A stretch of 25,904 nt of DNA from Nitrospinota bacterium (lineage in GTDB: Bacteria; Nitrospinota_A; UBA7883; JACRLM01), in NCBI GenBank assembly GCA_015231995.1, contig JADGAO010000013.1, positions 1 to 25,904 on the forward strand, read 5' to 3'. A program made the position numbers and the translations under genes. Below, one piece after another: positions 1-7,898 of the stretch. The first letter of the stretch is position 1, and every line of letters begins with the position of its first letter. The notes beneath the pieces are model-generated. The model worked only from the letters and a program-made list of their open reading frames with translations. It was not told the DNA's origin and made no database searches.

Positions 1-2
1 AG

Positions 3-1280
3 ACGCTCGGTTGCCGGTACAACCAGTTCGAGACGGCGGAGATGGCCCACGAGATGGAAAAATCCGGCTTCGTCTTCACGCAGGCCGGAGAGCGCTCGGA
101 CGTGGTGGTAATAAACACATGCGCTGTCACCGCCAAAAGCGGCGCCCGATGCAGGGCCGCCATTAGAAAAGCGCGGGAGGAACATCCCGGCGCGGAGGTT
201 GTCGTGGCCGGGTGTTATTCGGAGACAAGCCCCGAGCAGGTGGCGGGGGAAGAGGGGGTGAGCCTCGTTTTGGGCAACGTGGAAAAATTCGGATTGGCTA
301 GCGCGCTGGCCTCGCTGGACTCAGGCTCCGCCAGTAAAATCATGGTCGGCGGCGCGAACGGAGCCACTGCACAGCTTGCCGTGCGGCCCGTCACCTCGAT
401 AGAAGGGCGCACCAACGCGTATATCAAAGCCCAGTCCGGTTGCGGGGAGCAATGCTCATACTGCATCGTGCGGGTGGCTCGCGGGAAAAGCGTCAGCGCC
501 GACCCGGACGAGATAGTGGCGCAGATACGCAGGATATCCGAGGCTGGCGTGAAGGAGATAGTCTTCACCGGCATAAACCTCGGTGAGTATCGCTCGAAAG
601 ACGGGCTTGACCTTGCGGGGCTTGTGAAAAAAACTCTGGACGAAACCCCGATACCGCGTATCCGCCTCTCCAGCGTAAACCCACAGCTTGTCACGGACGA
701 GTTGATCGAGCTGATGGCGACTTCGCCGAGGGTGTGCAGGCATCTGCATGTGCCACTGCAGAGCGGCTCTGACGCGATCCTTGCGCGGATGCGCAGGCCA
801 TACACCGCCACGCAGTACGAAGCCCTGCTCAACAGGCTTGCGGAAAAAATACCCGGAATCGGGATCGGGGCCGATGTCATGGTCGGTTTTCCCGGCGAGA
901 CGCAAGAGGATTTCGAAAAGACACGTTCGCTCATCGAACGCTCGCCGATTATGGCGCTTCACATATTCATCTACTCGCCACGAAGCGGCACGGAAGCCTT
1001 CGGCATGTCCGGCAGGCCGCTTAAAGACGTGTCCAAAGCCCGTTCCGCCACGCTCAAAAAACTGTCTGTGGAAAAACGCGAACGCGCCGGAGAGAAGTTC
1101 ATCGGCCAGAGGCTCGACGTGTTGGTGGAGAATACGCGGACGGACGGCGGGCAGTTGAAGGGGTTTTCCGACAACTATCATCCCGTCACCTTCGACGGGC
1201 CGGACGAGCTGATGAACCGCATCGTTTCCGTGCGAATCACGCAAGCTTCCGGCGCGGGGCTTGGCGGCGAGGTCTCCTGA
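3..1280 (+). CDS. mtaB: tRNA t6A37 methylthiotransferase MtaB, 5' end cut by window edge
   Basis: Radical-SAM methylthiotransferase that would convert t6A37 to ms2t6A37 in tRNAs reading ANN codons. The frame is open from base 3, where TLGCRYNQFE matches the family's N-terminal cluster motif with its first Cys. Only a few residues and the true start are therefore missing; the first in-window ATG (42) is too late. The N-terminal MTTase domain continues with VVINTCAVT and VVAGCY, giving three cluster cysteines. The radical-SAM motif is SGCGEQCSYC (CxxxCxxC) near 450-470 bp, and the C-terminal 60 residues have TRAM-like character. About 425 residues are visible, as expected for the family. The next gene starts 5 bp downstream, so they are probably cotranscribed. 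MtaB rather than MiaB or RimO is inferred from the LGCRYNQFET start and the overall length. Confidence 0.93.
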   Translation, partial: TLGCRYNQFETAEMAHEMEKSGFVFTQAGERSDVVVINTCAVTAKSGARCRAAIRKAREEHPGAEVVVAGCYSETSPEQVAGEEGVSLVLGNVEKFGLASALASLDSGSASKIMVGGANGATAQLAVRPVTSIEGRTNAYIKAQSGCGEQCSYCIVRVARGKSVSADPDEIVAQIRRISEAGVKEIVFTGINLGEYRSKDGLDLAGLVKKTLDETPIPRIRLSSVNPQLVTDELIELMATSPRVCRHLHVPLQSGSDAILARMRRPYTATQYEALLNRLAEKIPGIGIGADVMVGFPGETQEDFEKTRSLIERSPIMALHIFIYSPRSGTEAFGMSGRPLKDVSKARSATLKKLSVEKRERAGEKFIGQRLDVLVENTRTDGGQLKGFSDNYHPVTFDGPDELMNRIVSVRITQASGAGLGGEVS

Positions 1281-1285
1281 CCGAC

Positions 1286-2086
1286 ATGGGAATAGTCACG
1301 ATCACCACAGACTTCGGGATCATTGACCCATACGTCGGCGTGATGAAAGGGGTGATGCTTTCCATCGATCCGGGCCTGACCATCGTGGACATAACCAACG
1401 AAATAGAGCCTCAAAATATAATGCAGGCGGCGTATGCCATCTCCGCGTCGTTCGAGTATTTCCCGAAAGGCGCAGTGCATCTGTGCGTGGTTGACCCCGG
1501 CGTCGGGTCGGAGCGTATGCCGATAATCGTGGAGGCTGGCGGCCATTACTTCGTGGGGCCGGACAACGGCGTGTTCACGGAAGCGATCAGGAAACACGGC
1601 GACGCTGTTTTCAGGCGGATAACAAATTCGGAGAAAACGCTCACGCGAATCTCCAGCACATTTCATGGACGCGACATATTCGCCCCTGTCGCGGCGAGAC
1701 TTGCGCGAGGGGAGCTTGCAGAGTCGTTCGGCCCAGTTATCGAATCAATAAGCATGCTCGACCTTCCGTGGGAGACGCGCCCATCCCCCAACACGCTCGT
1801 GGGCGAGGTCATATACATAGACCGGTTCGGCAACGTCGTGACAAACCTGACCAGATCATTGATAGAGAAAGTTCGCTCAGAGTCCGGCGACAAGTCGGTG
1901 ACGATACTGATAGGCGAAGAGAGTATAGAGGATATTCTGCCGTATTATAGCGCGGCGTATGACGAGGACGCCCTCAACGCCGTGTACGGAAGCTGGGATA
2001 CGCTGGAGATTTTCCTCAAAAACGGCGACGCCGCATTGCTACACGGGATCGAGATTGGCGATGATGTCGAGGCTCGTTTCTTTTAG
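1286..2086 (+). CDS. S-adenosyl-L-methionine hydroxide adenosyltransferase (DUF62 family)
   Basis: Cytoplasmic enzyme of the SAM hydrolase/fluorinase-chlorinase fold that splits SAM with water to adenosine and methionine. The 266-residue length is typical. Visible family motifs are TTDFG (Asp9), VDPGVGSER with the conserved Asp and a nearby Arg, GPDNG, TFHGRDIFAPVA with the His-Gly-Arg-Asp block, and FGNVVTNL in the C-terminal barrel. The Asp/Arg/His set known from the archaeal hydrolases appears present, which favours hydrolase over halogenase activity. It sits 5 bp after mtaB, another SAM-using enzyme, and its end overlaps the start of mltA. A role in SAM turnover is known for the family; why it is placed here is unclear. 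Confidence 0.92.
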   Translation: MGIVTITTDFGIIDPYVGVMKGVMLSIDPGLTIVDITNEIEPQNIMQAAYAISASFEYFPKGAVHLCVVDPGVGSERMPIIVEAGGHYFVGPDNGVFTEAIRKHGDAVFRRITNSEKTLTRISSTFHGRDIFAPVAARLARGELAESFGPVIESISMLDLPWETRPSPNTLVGEVIYIDRFGNVVTNLTRSLIEKVRSESGDKSVTILIGEESIEDILPYYSAAYDEDALNAVYGSWDTLEIFLKNGDAALLHGIEIGDDVEARFF

Positions 2087-3275
2087 CGTTGCGTTGGCTA
2101 TCGCCACGATCTTTTCATCCTGCGGCCATCTCCCGCCCAAAAAAACCGCCGCGCCCGAAGCTCCATCGTTTGCGCCGGTGAGCGTGGAGAGCCTTTCATT
2201 CGACGACGACCTCTCCGCCGAATCCTTTATAGCCGCAGTGGACGAGTCGCTCGAGGCCCTCGCCCGAAAAAAACAGGGCGCGGAATTTTCGTTCGGAGAG
2301 CGAACGGTTTCCACAGCGCAGATTGCGGAGTCATTGTCGCGGCTTCGGGAAATATTCGCGGGCGAGCCTGATCCGGCAAAACGCCGACGCATGATCATCG
2401 AAGAGTTCGACGCATATGCCCGTTCGGAAACGGGCGGCGCTACAGGCATCACCGGGTATTACCAGCCGCTGTTGAAGGCGAGCAGAGCTAAAAGCGATGA
2501 CTTCAAATGGCCGATCTACCGCGCCCCGGACGACCTTGTGACGGCGGACCTGGGGCTGTTCCACGCCGACCTTAAAGGAAGAAAAGTCACGGGAAGGGTG
2601 GAGAGCAAAAAACTAGTTCCATATCACGACCGCGCCGCAATTGACGGCGCCGGAGCTTTGGCTGGCAAGGGGCTTGAGATAGCGTGGGTGGCCGACCAGT
2701 TCGATCTGTTCATTCTCCATGTGCAGGGATCGGGCGTCGTGGAGTTCGAGGACGGGACGAGGACATACGTCAATTACGCCGCCGTCAACGGCCACGCCTA
2801 CCGTTCCGTCGGCAGGATACTTGTGGAGAACGGCGAGATTCCTCAAGAAGCGCAATCAATAAACGCTATAAAAAAATGGCTCGACGCCCACCCGGACAAG
2901 GTTGCCTGGCTACTGGGTCAAAATAAGAGCTACGTTTTTTTTAGGGATATGAGCGACGGGCCGTTCGGCTCCACCGGGGCCAAGCTTGTGCCGGGAAGAT
3001 CGGCGGCCTTTGACCCTGCGTTTTTCCCGGAGGGAGGCGCGGCGTGGATGATTGTCAATCTGCCGGAGATAGCGGATGGGCAAGTGACCGGGTTCAGGAA
3101 AACCGCACGGTTCGTGTTCAACCACGACAGAGGAGGCGCCATAAAAGGGCCAGGCAGGGCAGACCTGTTTGTGGGGCAGGGGAGGGGAGCCGCAGAGATT
3201 GCGGGGTATATGAAGCAGGATGGGGCGGTGATTTTTTTGGTGAAGAAGAGAGGGCAGACGGGAGAGCGTCATTGA
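2061..3275 (+). CDS. mltA: Membrane-bound lytic murein transglycosylase A (lipoprotein)
   Basis: Peptidoglycan lytic transglycosylase that cleaves the MurNAc-GlcNAc bond to give 1,6-anhydromuropeptides, anchored at the outer membrane. The start at 2061 (or the adjacent ATG at 2064) gives a short basic N-terminus, a hydrophobic stretch and a lipobox-like FSSC, so Cys21 is the likely lipidated residue. The open frame extends upstream to 1959, but those codons lie inside the preceding gene and are not signal-like. The MltA domain contains GITGYYQPLL and the C-terminal 3D domain contains HDRGGAIKGPGRADLF, with the conserved aspartates including the one expected to be catalytic. Length 404 aa. It overlaps the SAM hydrolase gene by 26 bp, suggesting translational coupling. 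The lipid anchor would be added by Lgt, encoded at 23991. Confidence 0.93.
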   Translation: MMSRLVSFSVALAIATIFSSCGHLPPKKTAAPEAPSFAPVSVESLSFDDDLSAESFIAAVDESLEALARKKQGAEFSFGERTVSTAQIAESLSRLREIFAGEPDPAKRRRMIIEEFDAYARSETGGATGITGYYQPLLKASRAKSDDFKWPIYRAPDDLVTADLGLFHADLKGRKVTGRVESKKLVPYHDRAAIDGAGALAGKGLEIAWVADQFDLFILHVQGSGVVEFEDGTRTYVNYAAVNGHAYRSVGRILVENGEIPQEAQSINAIKKWLDAHPDKVAWLLGQNKSYVFFRDMSDGPFGSTGAKLVPGRSAAFDPAFFPEGGAAWMIVNLPEIADGQVTGFRKTARFVFNHDRGGAIKGPGRADLFVGQGRGAAEIAGYMKQDGAVIFLVKKRGQTGERH

Positions 3276-3294
3276 GCGCGCGGTTTCCACACAC

Positions 3295-3390
3295 CCGCTC
3301 CCGCGCTATATCGCGGGAGAGGGCGGGGTGAGGGTTTCAAGCAGTGTTTTGAGTTTGAGATACGACTATCTCAACATTATTGAGGCGCTA
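3295..3390 (+). repeat. Dispersed hairpin repeat, copy 1
   Basis: An 8-bp perfect stem, CTCCCGCG (3298-3305) with CGCGGGAG (3312-3319), is followed by GGGGTGAGGG, CAGTGTTTTGAG (3342-3353) and TCAACATTATTGAG (3371-3384). The same ordered blocks occur in inverted orientation at about 16525-16622, so this is a genomic repeat and not a simple terminator. It sits just after mltA and has no T tract. Confidence 0.75.
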
Positions 3391-3454
3391 CTTGGCTTCC
3401 TCACCAGGCGCTTTCGTCTTCCTACAGCGCATAACGATGATTCGTCGATAAATT

Positions 3455-3483
3455 TTGAATTCCCGCCTCGCCAATGCTAAAAT
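3455..3483 (+). promoter_or_regulatory. Sigma-70 type promoter of the tRNA-Ser gene
   Basis: TTGAAT (3455-3460) and TAAAAT (3478-3483) are separated by exactly 17 bp. Transcription would begin near 3490, about 20 bp before the mature tRNA 5' end. Position and spacing are what a tRNA promoter should show. Confidence 0.65.
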
Positions 3484-3511
3484 ATCAAATTCCGGCAAAG
3501 TAACGCCGAAT

Positions 3512-3601
3512 GGAGAGGTGTCCGAGTGGTTGAAGGAGCCGGTCTCGAAAACCGGTGTGCGGGAAACCGTACCGTGGGTTCAAATCCCACCCTCTCCGCC
3601 A
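3512..3601 (+). tRNA. tRNA-Ser (anticodon CGA)
   Basis: The acceptor stem GGAGAGG (3512-3518) pairs with CCTCTCC (3591-3597), with discriminator G and an encoded CCA end at 3599-3601. The anticodon stem CCGGT/ACCGG encloses loop CTCGAAA with anticodon CGA at 3546-3548, reading UCG. The long variable arm (about 3556-3573) is the class II hallmark of tRNA-Ser. The T arm is GTGGG-TTCAAAT-CCCAC. Confidence 0.97.
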
Positions 3602-3665
3602 TTAAATACGATTTAAGCGCCCTGCTGGCCCGATCCTGAGTTTTGAAAAGGAGTCCTTGCGATCC

Positions 3666-4478
3666 ATGGATACTTCCAGCCACAGTCAGGATGACCGTCT
3701 TGTGGCGGAGGGCTTTCATGCCGCCATCCACGAGGCTGTCGGCAAGCTTCCCCGCATCGGATGGGGCGAGACTTTCCGCTTCAAATGCCACAAGGGTCTT
3801 TCCTGTTGGACGCAGTGTTGCAGAAACCCCGGCCTGTTTTTGACCCCATACGACGTTCTCCGGCTCAAAAAAAAGCTGAATATCAAGTCGGCGGAGTTTC
3901 TGGAAAAACATACGGCGACCGTTCTTGACCCGCAACTCGGCCTCCCCGTCACCAGGCTTCTTATGAACAAAGATGGAGCCTGCCCGTTTGTCTCCGCCGA
4001 AGGTTGTTCCGTTTACGCCGACAGGCCGACGTCGTGCCGGATTTACCCGCTGGGGCAGGCGGCCTCTTCCGGCGTGGAGGGCAAACCTGGCGAGCATATA
4101 TTCTTCAAAGTCGAAGAGGACTACTGCAAAGGTTGGGGCGAGACATCCGTCTGGAAACTGGAAGACTGGGTGTTGGATCAAGGAGCCGCAGAGTACAACG
4201 TCCACAACGAGATACTCGTGAAACTTGCGTTCCATCCAGCGATGGGCGAACCGGGCGCGATTGACGAGCGCAAGCTTGGAATGATCCACATGGCCCTGTT
4301 TGACCTGGACACGTTCCGCAAATTCATTTTCGAGACGACCTTCTTGAAAAAATTCGCAGTGGATGACGAGACTCTGGCGAAGATACGCGATAACGACGAA
4401 GATCTTCTGCGGTTCGCCGTGCGATGGTTGGAGTTTTCCGTCCTCGGATCGCCGACTATGGAGCCTAAAAGTTTGTAG
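3666..4478 (+). CDS. YkgJ-family cysteine cluster protein
   Basis: A 270-residue protein with the YkgJ/Fli-type zinc or iron-sulfur Cys cluster (CxxCxxxxCC family). FKCHKGLSCWTQCC lies near the N-terminus, followed by CPFVSAEGCSVYADRPTSC and then YCKGW. These are the two halves of the family's conserved metal-binding module; the C-terminal third is helical and without cysteine. The ATG at 3666 is chosen because the purine-rich AAAAGGAG at 3646-3653 lies 12 bp upstream. A TTG at 3657 in the same frame would be only 3 bp from it. No enzymatic activity is established for the family. It follows the tRNA and lies 54 bp before the methyltransferase gene, so it may or may not belong to that operon. 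Confidence 0.85.
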   Translation: MDTSSHSQDDRLVAEGFHAAIHEAVGKLPRIGWGETFRFKCHKGLSCWTQCCRNPGLFLTPYDVLRLKKKLNIKSAEFLEKHTATVLDPQLGLPVTRLLMNKDGACPFVSAEGCSVYADRPTSCRIYPLGQAASSGVEGKPGEHIFFKVEEDYCKGWGETSVWKLEDWVLDQGAAEYNVHNEILVKLAFHPAMGEPGAIDERKLGMIHMALFDLDTFRKFIFETTFLKKFAVDDETLAKIRDNDEDLLRFAVRWLEFSVLGSPTMEPKSL

Positions 4479-4532
4479 CATGGGAAAAACGAACAAACGG
4501 TTTATCACGCGTCTCCCAAGAGGCCGATAGCG

Positions 4533-5305
4533 ATGGATATCAGAGAAACCGGAGCGCCCGGCGCCATCCGCCATCCTTGGGAAGTGGCGAAGGCGCGCGC
4601 GGTCAGGCGTATATTGCAACCTGCGCTTGCGGGGTCTGGCCAGACTCTGCGGACACTGGATATCGGTTGCGGAGACGGATACATTGCACAGAGCCTTTTC
4701 GGGCCGGACGCCCCTTATAAGGGCGTCGTGGACGGAGTGGACGTCTTCTTGACCAAAGGAAACTCGCCACGATCCCAATCCCGCCCGGTTTCCAATATCA
4801 CTCCACGGTGGACGAAATCGCGGGGAAACAATTTGACCTGGTTCTTGCGCTGGATGTTCTGGAGCATCAGGAAGACGACAACGCGTTTATCGCGGAGATT
4901 TTCGGCAAATGGCTTGCTCCGGGCGGACACGCGCTGATCACCGTTCCCGCCTTCGACAGCATGTTTAGCAACCACGACAGGTTTTTGAGCCATTACCGGC
5001 GGTATTCTCTTGGGGCTCTCGAGCGCGCGATGGACAACGCGCCATGCAGGATTATCTCCAAAGGGTATCTCTTCGCATCGCTTCTGCCGGTGAAGGTTAT
5101 TTCCCTCGCCGTTGAACGCATCACCGGACGCGAACGCCGATGGGCGGAACAATACGCCGTCGGTTCGTGGCGCGGAGGGGAGCTTGCGACATCCATTGTT
5201 ACCGGGATGATGGATATGGACAACACGGCCCTGCTGTGGCTTGCAAGACACAACATTACGCTACCAGGTTTGAGCTCGTGGGTTTTATGCGAAAAGACGG
5301 GATGA
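4533..5305 (+). pseudogene. Class I SAM-dependent methyltransferase, single-base frameshift
   Basis: Two adjacent open frames encode the two halves of one methyltransferase. Frame one, from 4533, carries motif I, LDIGCGDGYIAQ (about residues 42-53), and runs in sense to GVDVFLTK. The second frame carries on with FDLVLALDVLEH, then LAPGGHALITVPA (the typical post-motif beta strand) and ends at 5305. Adding one A near 4758-4763 joins them as a 257-residue protein with no internal stop, reading LTKGKLATIPIPPGFQYHS at the junction. The downstream gene starts inside the stop codon (ATGA at 5302), as in an intact operon. Product and substrate are unknown; it is probably a small-molecule or sugar/lipid methyltransferase. 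The indel could be an assembly error at an A run. Confidence 0.8.
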
Positions 5306-5907
5306 TGGACAAACAGGGCCGCGTAAACGAATATTTCGGCGGCGTATCCGGCGAATACAACGAGAAATCGGCTCGCGGTCTCTGGCGGCTCGTCCGCGAG
5401 GCGGAGTACGCGGCGGTTATGCGGGAGATAGGCCCGGTGGAGGGACTTTGCGTTTTTGAGGCCGGTTGCGGCGGGGGATGGTACTCGCGAAGGCTTGCCC
5501 AGCTTAAGCCCCGCCTGCTGGTGGCGTCCGACGCCCTTTTCCCTATGACGAGGGCGGCCCGGACTGGAACCACCAAAGGCGTGGTGGCGGACATTTCCAA
5601 TCTGCCCATCAAACCTGTTTTCGACAGGATACTTTGCGCCGGGGCGATGGAGTTCGTCGCAGATCCGTCGCTGTTCGTGGCGGAGGCGGCCCGAGCCCTC
5701 AAACCCGGCGGCAGGCTTGTGATCCTCTCCCCTTCCACAACCTTTCTGGCCCGTATTTACAGGTTCTGGCATAAAAGGCACGGGTTCGAGATAAACCTCT
5801 TCAGCGAGGAGGCGTTCAGGCAGATGGCGGAGCGGAGTGGTCTGAGGGTGGAGAGCATAAAACATGCGCCGCTTTTCAATCTGGCAGTGCGTATGGTGAA
5901 ACCCTGA
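5302..5907 (+). CDS. Class I SAM-dependent methyltransferase (UbiE-like fold)
   Basis: A 201-residue methyltransferase. VFEAGCGGGWYSRRL is motif I, SDALFPM gives the acidic end of strand 2, FDRILCAGAMEFV is motif II, and ALKPGGRLVILSPS is motif III. The start is the ATG at 5302 (or the adjacent 5305), overlapping the preceding stop as ATGA. The longer frame from 5140 lies inside the upstream gene and looks non-coding. Its own stop overlaps the next start (TGATG at 5905-5909). It is the second methyltransferase in the run, so the pathway may methylate at two sites. The substrate cannot be read from sequence; the glycosyltransferase neighbours suggest a sugar or lipid carrier. Confidence 0.85.
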   Translation: MMDKQGRVNEYFGGVSGEYNEKSARGLWRLVREAEYAAVMREIGPVEGLCVFEAGCGGGWYSRRLAQLKPRLLVASDALFPMTRAARTGTTKGVVADISNLPIKPVFDRILCAGAMEFVADPSLFVAEAARALKPGGRLVILSPSTTFLARIYRFWHKRHGFEINLFSEEAFRQMAERSGLRVESIKHAPLFNLAVRMVKP

Positions 5908-7013
5908 TGCGCCCGGTTTGTCTTTTCATAGTCAACGGCCTTGGGATGGGCAATTCCACAAGGTGTTACGCCGTAATAAAAAAACTTTCCTCCGTCATGG
6001 ACGTGCATGTGCTCACCTGCGGCAACGGCGAAAAGTTTTTTCAGGACAAGAAAGACATCAAATCGCTCAATATTATGGACGCGCTCTTCTACGCCCAAAA
6101 AGAGGGTGGGATAAGCGTGGCGCGCACGTTCATGTCAATTGGCGACCTGATACGGCTGGCCCGTAACAAGTCAAAGCAGTTGGAAACCTTGTTGACGAAA
6201 CTCAAACCAGACATCGCCGTGACGGATTCGGAGTATTCGATATTCCCACTGCGGCGCAAGGGCATTCCGCTGGCTGGCCTGAACAACTCGGACGTCATCG
6301 TCACCGAATATATGAAGGCCAGCGGCCTTCCACGTTCCATCAAAGGCCAGTTCTGGCTGGTGGAGCTGAACGATTATTTTTTCCACAGGGCGTTCATGGA
6401 CATCGTGATCAGCCCTGCGGCTCTCCCGACGCCATCGCGCCATCCCAAGTTCAAAAGGGTGGGGCTTATCGTGCGCGACGAAATACTGGAGTTGTCCAAA
6501 ATTACGCAGACTCAAAAATTTCCCGCGCCACGGGAGCTTAAAAGAGTGGCGCTGATGCTTAGCGGCTCTGTGTTCGCCTCCAAGATCGGGCCGGGGCTGG
6601 AGACGCTTCCGTTCAAGATAGATGTTATCGGCAGGGAGGGGCGAAGCCACGACAACGTGACTTATCACGGCAAGCTCACCAACAACGTGGAGCTTTTGAA
6701 GAGCGCGGACATGCTGGTGATAAACGGCGGCTTTTCGGCGGTGAGCGAGGCCATATCGCTTAACAAACCCACGTTCCTGATTCCTGTGCCGGGACATGCG
6801 GAACAGCATATAAACGGCCTGTTGATAGAAGGGCTGGGAGCCGGTTACATAGTGAGCGAAGCCGACGTCGTACCGAAGCTTGCGCGGTTTCACGAAATCA
6901 ACGCATGGGAAGGGCTTGCCCCATCCCGCAGGGCGGACGTCAACACCGCCGGGGCGGTGGAAGCGGCGGAAGCGTTGATCGCTTTTCACGCGCAGGTTGT
7001 GAAAAGGGCGTGA
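5907..7013 (+). CDS. GT-B fold glycosyltransferase (GT28-like)
   Basis: A 368-residue protein whose N-terminus, FIVNGLGMGNSTRCYAVIKK, matches the glycine-rich start of GT28/MGT-type enzymes. The C-terminal nucleotide-sugar domain has MLVINGGFSAVSEAISLNKP followed by PVPGHAEQHINGLLIEGLGAG, the usual donor-binding loop of UDP-sugar transferases. There are no clear membrane segments, so it probably acts at the cytoplasmic face of the inner membrane. Its ATG overlaps the upstream stop. It is followed by a deacetylase and a GT-C enzyme, so the likely product is an acetamido-sugar (such as GlcNAc) on a lipid or polyprenyl acceptor. That product is inference. Confidence 0.82.
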   Translation: MRPVCLFIVNGLGMGNSTRCYAVIKKLSSVMDVHVLTCGNGEKFFQDKKDIKSLNIMDALFYAQKEGGISVARTFMSIGDLIRLARNKSKQLETLLTKLKPDIAVTDSEYSIFPLRRKGIPLAGLNNSDVIVTEYMKASGLPRSIKGQFWLVELNDYFFHRAFMDIVISPAALPTPSRHPKFKRVGLIVRDEILELSKITQTQKFPAPRELKRVALMLSGSVFASKIGPGLETLPFKIDVIGREGRSHDNVTYHGKLTNNVELLKSADMLVINGGFSAVSEAISLNKPTFLIPVPGHAEQHINGLLIEGLGAGYIVSEADVVPKLARFHEINAWEGLAPSRRADVNTAGAVEAAEALIAFHAQVVKRA

Positions 7014-7091
7014 CTGTTTGACGCTCGGCTGAAAGAGATCTCGTCCGAGGCGAAGAACACCTCGGACAGCTTTGTGCGGGAGCGCTTCTAC

Positions 7092-7898
7092 ATGATCGTT
7101 TGCGCGGATGATTTTGGTCTGGCTCCAGACATAAACAGGGCCGTTATCGAGCTTGCGGAAGCCGGGCGCGTGACGGCTGTCTCCGTGATGGCGGCTCTTC
7201 CTTCCGCAACGAGCCGGGACATTCGGCCTCTGCTGGAGCTTGGCGGGAAAATAGACTTGGGCCTGCATCTGACCCTGACCCTGGACAAGGGAGCCATGCC
7301 CACTCGCTCTTCCACACTTGCGCCGGGGGGGCGCTTCCAGCCATACGGTTCCCTCGTTTTCCAGACCATGAGCGGCCAGGTCAATTCATCCGAATGCTCT
7401 GCGGAGATAACGGCTCAATATAACCTTTTTGTGGAGAAGACCGGGCGGACGCCCGATTTCATAGACGGACACAAGCATGTCCATCAGCTTGCGGGGATCA
7501 GGGAAGGGTTGCTAAAGTTTGTAATGACGCTTCCCAAAGACGGAAGGCCCTATATCAGAAACACCAACGCAGACTTCATGGAAATACTGAAACTGCGGAC
7601 ATCGTTCATAAAGCAGATGGTAATCTCCACTCCCGGCGGGGTGATGAAGGAGCGGCTGAAGAGTGAAGGGGTTTTGACGAACGACGGGTTTGCCGGAGTG
7701 TATGACTTCGGACTGCACGCAAATTACCCGGAGTTTTTGCGCCGGTTCGTGAAAAGGCTCGCCGGGCGAGCAAATGGGTTGCTGATGGCGCATCCCGGAT
7801 TGGACGAGCCGTGGCGCAGGGCGGAATATGACGGGCTCAAGGGCGCGGATTATCTGGGGCAGGTGAACAGGTTCGTCCCGCCAGTGCGCGCAAGGTAA
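7092..7898 (+). CDS. YdjC/ChbG/HpnK-type carbohydrate deacetylase
   Basis: Metal-dependent N-deacetylase of the ChbG/HpnK family. MIVCADDFGLAPDINRA holds the metal-binding Asp-Asp pair, LGLHLTLTL the second block, and DFIDGHKHVHQ the His-x-x-x-His metal site; MAHPGLDEP is near the end. The ATG at 7092 gives the canonical N-terminus and is preceded by GGGAG at 7078-7082 with 9-bp spacing. A GTG at 7074 lacks a ribosome site. Length 268 aa, as usual. The family acts on chitooligosaccharides (ChbG) or on GlcNAc-hopanoids (HpnK). Here it follows a glycosyltransferase, so removal of the N-acetyl group from the newly added sugar is the natural inference. The next gene overlaps its stop. Confidence 0.9.
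   Translation: MIVCADDFGLAPDINRAVIELAEAGRVTAVSVMAALPSATSRDIRPLLELGGKIDLGLHLTLTLDKGAMPTRSSTLAPGGRFQPYGSLVFQTMSGQVNSSECSAEITAQYNLFVEKTGRTPDFIDGHKHVHQLAGIREGLLKFVMTLPKDGRPYIRNTNADFMEILKLRTSFIKQMVISTPGGVMKERLKSEGVLTNDGFAGVYDFGLHANYPEFLRRFVKRLAGRANGLLMAHPGLDEPWRRAEYDGLKGADYLGQVNRFVPPVRAR

Noticed and set aside
1959..2060. Upstream extension of MltA
   Set aside because: It lies inside the SAM hydrolase gene and would bury the lipoprotein signal peptide.
3477..4778. 433-residue minus-strand ORF ending in ERVGFEPTV...FSRPAPSTTRTPL
   Set aside because: That string is the well-known false protein produced by translating the antisense of a tRNA-Ser gene; the rest is antisense to the YkgJ-family gene and the methyltransferase.
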